DNA of 64,000 nucleotides, taken from positions 62,001 to 126,000 of the forward strand of contig PANA01000001.1 in the NCBI GenBank assembly GCA_002708265.1. Direction: 5' to 3'. The position numbers were made by a program, and so were the translations under genes. Source of the DNA: Legionellales bacterium. GTDB taxonomy: Bacteria; Pseudomonadota; Gammaproteobacteria; Berkiellales; Berkiellaceae. A model generated the notes under the pieces. That model had not been told where the DNA came from. It did no database searches and worked only from the letters and a program-made list of their open reading frames with translations. Positions 59,987 to 64,000 of the stretch are shown here, one piece after another (position 1 is the first letter of the stretch; each line of letters opens with the position of its first letter).

Positions 59987-62900
59987 GTGTTTAGTTTTCG
60001 TCAGTTAATTCTAGGGTCAATCACCGCTGGATGTTTGCTTTCCCCCCTGGCGCATGCCTGGAAAATGGAAGCAGACTCTGTCACCTTGACAGCAACCACA
60101 AGTACTTCAAGTTTTCAAAGTATCAATTTTGATCAAACTTATGATGTTGTACCTTTGGTCTTCATTTTAGGGACAGCAGATTCTGAGCCTGCTGCGGTGA
60201 GAATTAAAAATGTCACCACGACAGGCTTTCAGGCTTTGGCGGTAGAGCCCGATGATGAAAATGGTCAACATGCTGCGATGACCATTCATTACGTTGCGAT
60301 TGAGCCAGGTGATCACTTTATGCCTGATGGCACTCAAATCAGTGCAACTGAAGTGGCAGTGCCAACTACTGCACATAAAAGCGGGATATCAGCACAAAAT
60401 TTAGGCTACGCACGTTTTTCATTTGATGAAGGATACAACTTTACAAGTGCACCAACGGTAATCGGTCAGATTCAAGACATGACAGGCGAAGCAGGGACAC
60501 CACCTTCTACCGCCTCTCGTCCTTGGATGACGGTCGTGTTTGAAGACCCGAGCACATTGTCTGTTAGTCTGGCTTTAGATCACAGTGAAGTAAATAATAC
60601 TTATACCAGCTCAGCATCAGTGCCTGTTGGCGTATTAGCAATAGATGGCAACAGCTCTGGCACTTTTGATGATGCCAGCGGAAGTAGCATTTCATGGGAG
60701 TCATTGAATGCAACCTTATCTCCAGCGACGGTGTCGGTAAGTCCTTATTCAAGAACTTGCACGAAAGTGGATTTAAATTCCTCTTTTACATCAGCACCAT
60801 TAGTTGTTGGAAGTAAGGTTAGCCGAAACACCTCAGATGGAGGCTGGCTTGCTAGATGTACTACAGGTCCTGGAAATGGTTTAACTCAAATCAATTTGGC
60901 AATTGAAGAAGATGCAGATTCTGACGCTGAAAGAACGCCAGCATCTGAAGATATTTCATTATTAGCGTTTTCAGAAAGTTTTACCGTTAACTTTGATTCA
61001 GGTGGGAACGCATTTAATCAGTTGCGGTATCAACATCCTGGCTCAGCAAACTACTGTGATTGGGTTCCCGTTATTTTGCGTGCGGAAACACAATCAGGGA
61101 CCCTCATTCGTGACTATAGTGAAACGGTACGATTAAGTACTCAAAGCTCAGGGGAGTGGCGCTTAGTAGATGGGGATGGTTCATTTTCAAATAGCGGTGA
61201 TGGCGGTGTTGCGCAGTATACCTTTGCCGAGTCTGACAATGGGGTCGCTAAATTTGAGCTACTTTACTCTGGCGGCGCCAATGAGCTGAACTTAAAAGCA
61301 GTACAAACAGATGATACAGCGGTCGATGATGATAATACGACCCCACCTTTATACTTTGCCGCTCAAAACTTGGTGGTAACGAGTGAGCCGTTTGAAACTG
61401 CTGAAGTAAAAGCATTTTCAGAGCCACAAAGAGCGGGTGAGGAATTCCCAGTATACTTATCTATGTTTGGTGATTTTGAAGGCTCCGGATGTGGTGTTTA
61501 CTCAGGTTTTAATGATTTTGCGCCAGTAAAAGTCAATGTAGAGTACTTAGAACCAGTTGCTAACAACTCCAAGCGTCTTAAAATCAGACAAAATGGAGAG
61601 TATCGGGACATACTCCTTAGCCAGCAGACAATTGATGTTCAGTTTACAGATGGACAAGCCACTGTTCTGATGAGATATGACGATGTTGGTAAAATCAAAG
61701 TTCAATTCACGATGGAAGTAACCACTGGGGATGGTTCAGAAATCATTGTTGGTGGCTCAACCCTGCCATTTGTGATCAAGCCTTATGATGTCCAATTTTC
61801 CAAAGTGTATGTTGAGCGAAACCTGCAAGAAGTGTCACCTCACAACTGGTCCAACACGGAAACGGATCCTCAGTATTCATTCGCGAATGGTACCTTCTTC
61901 CAAAAGGCAGGAGAGCCTTTTGTTATTCATTTAAAACCCGTGAACAAATTGGGTGCAGCAGTGCAAAATTATGGCCGTGAAAGCGTCCCACAAGGCTTTT
62001 CGGTCACGAGTGAGCTGCTATCACCAATGATGGGGGATAACGGTAGCCAGGGGGATGGCACTATGCGTTCAGGTGACATTTTTGAACGCAAATATGATTT
62101 TGAAAGTAGTGATTATGTTTTCGTTAATGATAAAATTGCGTTTGACGAAGTTGGATATATTCGATTAGTGGCACATGCGAGAGGGTTAAATTACCTGGAT
62201 GCAGGTGACATCGTTACAACCCCCTCTCCAGCAATTGGGCGTTTTACACCAGATCATTTCGATGTGGAGCTGGTTAAACCCGGAAAACTGGAAACAGCCT
62301 GTGTTAACAGCACTAGCACAGATGATGGTGCTGCTAATGGTTTTTCCTATGTTCGACAGCCATTAAAGTTCTACCAAGAACAGGTTGATGAACAAGTTAT
62401 AACACATCAACCTACGGTCAAGATAAAGCCAATGGCAAAAGGTGGGTATGGAATTCAGAACTACTACGACTTCAGCTCTATAGGTGGGATGAATTACTAT
62501 CGTTTGCCAACAGAGCTTGTGCATGAAGACGATGGTCAAAAGCCAATATTTAAACTCTTTAAGTCTAATTCAGGTTCGGGTTCACCAAAACCAAATGCCA
62601 CTGTGGGTACACCTGATGATATTCGGTTTTATAAAATGGCGACCGCCTCTTTCGGTGAAGCTGGTTACGATGGAACGGCGACCTACGAGCTGGATGCAGA
62701 TCATATCTTCATCGACTTAGACGAAAATAATGAACCCATCAAAAAGTTTTCAGCAGACCTGTTCTTGGCTGTAACCGTAAAAGACCCTGATAACATTGAG
62801 TATAAGAATGGCGAAGAGTTATTGATTGGGAAGACGCTTGTTAAGTCTTTGAAGGAAAAACAAGGGATGGAGTTTACGGCAGGGAATGAAGTGATGCATG

Positions 62901-63358
62901 GCCGCTTGATGGTTGCTAATGCTTCTGGCCAAGCGAAAGATCCAATTATTGTTCCTATTCGGATTGAGGTATTTGATGGTACGCAGTTTGTCGTGAATAA
63001 AGAGGACAACTGTACGCCGATTTCAGTGATTTCACAGGAAGAAATTCAGTTTTACAATTTCGAAATAAAGGATGATGATTTAACACCTTTAGAGAAATCT
63101 CAGATTCGTCTACACCGACAATTTGTAGATGGTGAAACTATATTGGAAATCATTTTACCTGAAGATGCCGACATTTATGGAACGATGGATGTGCTGGTTC
63201 CGATGTTTGGCGAAAATGGTTCAAACGAGTATTTGAGCTCAGATTGGCCAAATGATGGAAACTTTGATGGCAGATTGGATGATAATCCTTCCGCAACAGT
63301 GACTATTGGCAATACGCCCGATGATCTAAATACAGATTTTTGGAGCGAAATTTACTAA
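59987..63358 (+). CDS. mshQ: MSHA large surface protein MshQ (DUF6701)
   Basis: About 1123 residues starting at GTG 59987, which has GGAGG five bases upstream (an upstream GTG at 59975 overlaps that site). Signal peptide (LILGSITAGCLLSPLAHA) and then a beta-rich ectodomain. In the N-terminal third three repeats share an F-x(3-4)-Y-or-F-x(3-5)-P-x-V pattern (FDQTYDVVPLVF, FDEGYNFTSAPTVIG, LNSSFTSAPLVVG) reminiscent of H-type lectin strands. The C-terminal third carries the DUF6701 hallmark GRFTPDHFDVELV. MshQ is the last gene of MSHA loci and probably an adhesin or tip protein exported with the pilus; carbohydrate binding is inference. Confidence 0.88.
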   Translation: MFSFRQLILGSITAGCLLSPLAHAWKMEADSVTLTATTSTSSFQSINFDQTYDVVPLVFILGTADSEPAAVRIKNVTTTGFQALAVEPDDENGQHAAMTIHYVAIEPGDHFMPDGTQISATEVAVPTTAHKSGISAQNLGYARFSFDEGYNFTSAPTVIGQIQDMTGEAGTPPSTASRPWMTVVFEDPSTLSVSLALDHSEVNNTYTSSASVPVGVLAIDGNSSGTFDDASGSSISWESLNATLSPATVSVSPYSRTCTKVDLNSSFTSAPLVVGSKVSRNTSDGGWLARCTTGPGNGLTQINLAIEEDADSDAERTPASEDISLLAFSESFTVNFDSGGNAFNQLRYQHPGSANYCDWVPVILRAETQSGTLIRDYSETVRLSTQSSGEWRLVDGDGSFSNSGDGGVAQYTFAESDNGVAKFELLYSGGANELNLKAVQTDDTAVDDDNTTPPLYFAAQNLVVTSEPFETAEVKAFSEPQRAGEEFPVYLSMFGDFEGSGCGVYSGFNDFAPVKVNVEYLEPVANNSKRLKIRQNGEYRDILLSQQTIDVQFTDGQATVLMRYDDVGKIKVQFTMEVTTGDGSEIIVGGSTLPFVIKPYDVQFSKVYVERNLQEVSPHNWSNTETDPQYSFANGTFFQKAGEPFVIHLKPVNKLGAAVQNYGRESVPQGFSVTSELLSPMMGDNGSQGDGTMRSGDIFERKYDFESSDYVFVNDKIAFDEVGYIRLVAHARGLNYLDAGDIVTTPSPAIGRFTPDHFDVELVKPGKLETACVNSTSTDDGAANGFSYVRQPLKFYQEQVDEQVITHQPTVKIKPMAKGGYGIQNYYDFSSIGGMNYYRLPTELVHEDDGQKPIFKLFKSNSGSGSPKPNATVGTPDDIRFYKMATASFGEAGYDGTATYELDADHIFIDLDENNEPIKKFSADLFLAVTVKDPDNIEYKNGEELLIGKTLVKSLKEKQGMEFTAGNEVMHGRLMVANASGQAKDPIIVPIRIEVFDGTQFVVNKEDNCTPISVISQEEIQFYNFEIKDDDLTPLEKSQIRLHRQFVDGETILEIILPEDADIYGTMDVLVPMFGENGSNEYLSSDWPNDGNFDGRLDDNPSATVTIGNTPDDLNTDFWSEIY

Positions 63359-63882
63359 GAAGCGCGCCAACGTTTTTGAGTAAATTGAATAGAAGGGCTG
63401 TGTGACTGCTTTATCACACGGCCTTTTTTATTAATAATTTGTACACGCACAGTGTACTCACCACGATATAAGTTTTTTAATATAAAAACTCCATCACGGT
63501 TAGGTTCACCAACGGCTTCACCATTTAAAACTAATTGAAATTGGTGTTCTGAAGATAAAGCGGGTACAACAGATGCTCGAATGACCACCTCGTTGTCATC
63601 ATGTAAAAAGACGGTTCCATCAGTAGGCTGTTGAATGTTGGTTCGATACTGCGTTATCTCGCTTGTGGACGGTGAGTTTGTTTGGCGCGCATCCCATCGT
63701 CCAGAAGGTGTACGAGTATAAGAAGGAGCTGGTGTTAATGTTTTTTGCGTTGCGCCAGGGACGGCCTTATCCGTAAACTCAGTTGAACCATCCGGTGCTT
63801 GTTGGCGCCAAACAGTTTGAGCGTCAGCTGATTGAACCAGTGTAGCCAGTAGTCCCAGCATGAATAAGTAACGTGATCTCAT
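63355..63882 (-). CDS. DUF4124-domain secreted protein
   Basis: About 175 residues from the ATG at 63882, which begins a signal peptide (YLFMLGLLATLVQSADA, cleavage after ADA). The mature N-terminus TVWRQQAPDGSTEFTDKAVPGA is the DUF4124 signature (a Trp/Tyr-rich segment followed by ...G...F(T/S)D.P). A second beta-sandwich-like domain follows (VVIRASVVPALSSEHQFQL, GVFILKNLYRGEYTVRV). Function unknown; proteins of this kind are often encoded near glutamine-synthetase regulator genes. It overlaps the 3' end of the TusA-family gene, so the two are co-transcribed, and its TAG interlocks with the mshQ stop. Confidence 0.85.
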   Translation of the reverse strand: MRSRYLFMLGLLATLVQSADAQTVWRQQAPDGSTEFTDKAVPGATQKTLTPAPSYTRTPSGRWDARQTNSPSTSEITQYRTNIQQPTDGTVFLHDDNEVVIRASVVPALSSEHQFQLVLNGEAVGEPNRDGVFILKNLYRGEYTVRVQIINKKGRVIKQSHSPSIQFTQKRWRAS

Positions 63883-64000
63883 GGGTGTTTTCGTCCTCCA
63901 CTGACTTAAGTATGGTATGTCCATACATTTGGCACCACATTGGAATATCTTGCAGGACACCCGGATCGGTTGCTTTCATCTCAATCAGCGCTGGACCAGT
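63824..64000 (-). CDS. TusA-family sulfur-transfer protein, C-terminal part (start outside window)
   Basis: The frame is open to the window edge and gives the last 58 residues of a TusA/SirA-like protein. The segment LIEMKATDPGVLQDIPMW-C followed by GHTILKS matches the second half of TusA (in E. coli the equivalent is ATDPSTxxDI...GH.L). The N-terminal CPxP active site lies outside the window. The stop is at 63824-63826, inside the DUF4124 gene. Members donate sulfur in tRNA thiolation or sulfur metabolism. Confidence 0.8.
   Translation of the reverse strand, partial: TGPALIEMKATDPGVLQDIPMWCQMYGHTILKSVEDENTHEITLLIHAGTTGYTGSIS

Noticed and set aside
1-64000. CRISPR arrays, tRNA or rRNA genes, insertion sequences
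   Set aside because: No direct-repeat/spacer pattern, cloverleaf-like gene, rRNA motif or transposase with inverted ends was seen.

Overview
The window is a contiguous piece of a gammaproteobacterial chromosome of moderate GC (mid-40s percent by eye). Most genes are core housekeeping genes in gene orders familiar from Pseudomonas, Legionella, Vibrio and Shewanella: polA/engB/cytochrome c4/dsbA, lptM-lysA-dapF, hemC-hemD-hemX-hemY, trxA-rho next to a ppx/gppA gene and hemB, gpmI-envC-ctpA facing yibN-grxC-secB-gpsA, and a complete-looking MSHA type IV pilus locus. The genus cannot be fixed from this sequence. Six proteins of no recognisable family (one possibly RasGEF-like, one a 1220-residue coiled coil) are interspersed and recall host-interaction proteins of Legionellales-type bacteria; that is inference.

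Layout. 1-6120: 3' end of polA, engB, cytochrome c4, dsbA, dam, a YgjP-like metalloprotease-fold protein, a Bcr/CflA exporter and cytochrome c5. 6139-10860: a CPA2 cation/proton antiporter, a CDP-alcohol phosphatidyltransferase, a 39-residue membrane microprotein, a 2-hydroxyacid dehydrogenase and a HAD phosphatase, closed by a terminator. 10877-17128: a Lys/Ala-rich protein, fdxA, rsd, a gene-poor 0.6 kb stretch, dsbB, dapF, lysA, lptM, an esterase and a GNAT acetyltransferase. 17193-24384: accessory block (orphan 559-residue protein, panC, orphan two-TM protein, giant coiled-coil protein). 24463-34746: tetrapyrrole genes hemCDXY, flavin reductase, rho, trxA, ppx/gppA, elbB, hemB and rpoH. 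34859-45514: orphan TM protein, ctpA, envC, gpmI, yibN, grxC, secB, gpsA, an orphan basic protein, photolyase, another orphan, trmL. 45729-63358: the msh pilus cluster, followed on the other strand by a DUF4124 gene and a truncated TusA-family gene.

How the genes work together. The msh cluster encodes an inner-membrane assembly platform (MshI, PilN-like, MshJ, MshK, MshG), a lipoprotein secretin (MshL), accessory ATPase and TPR proteins (MshM, MshN), an extension ATPase with a cyclic-di-GMP-type N-domain (MshE), two paralogous major-pilin-like genes with their own terminators, minor pilins (MshB, C, D, O, P) and a large surface protein (MshQ). DsbA and DsbB in the same window form a disulfide pair that could fold the pilins, which carry paired cysteines.

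The most notable regulatory find is a perfect CIRCE operator (TTAGCACTC, 9-base spacer, GAGTGCTAA) over the predicted promoter of rpoH, suggesting that the HrcA repressor controls the heat-shock sigma factor. Other highlights are a pilin with a Thr/Asp repeat and an acidic tail, a 13-base G tract upstream of an orphan gene, a DsbA with a CHWC active site, and repeated tail-to-tail overlaps of convergent genes. No tRNA, rRNA, insertion sequence or CRISPR array was recognised.
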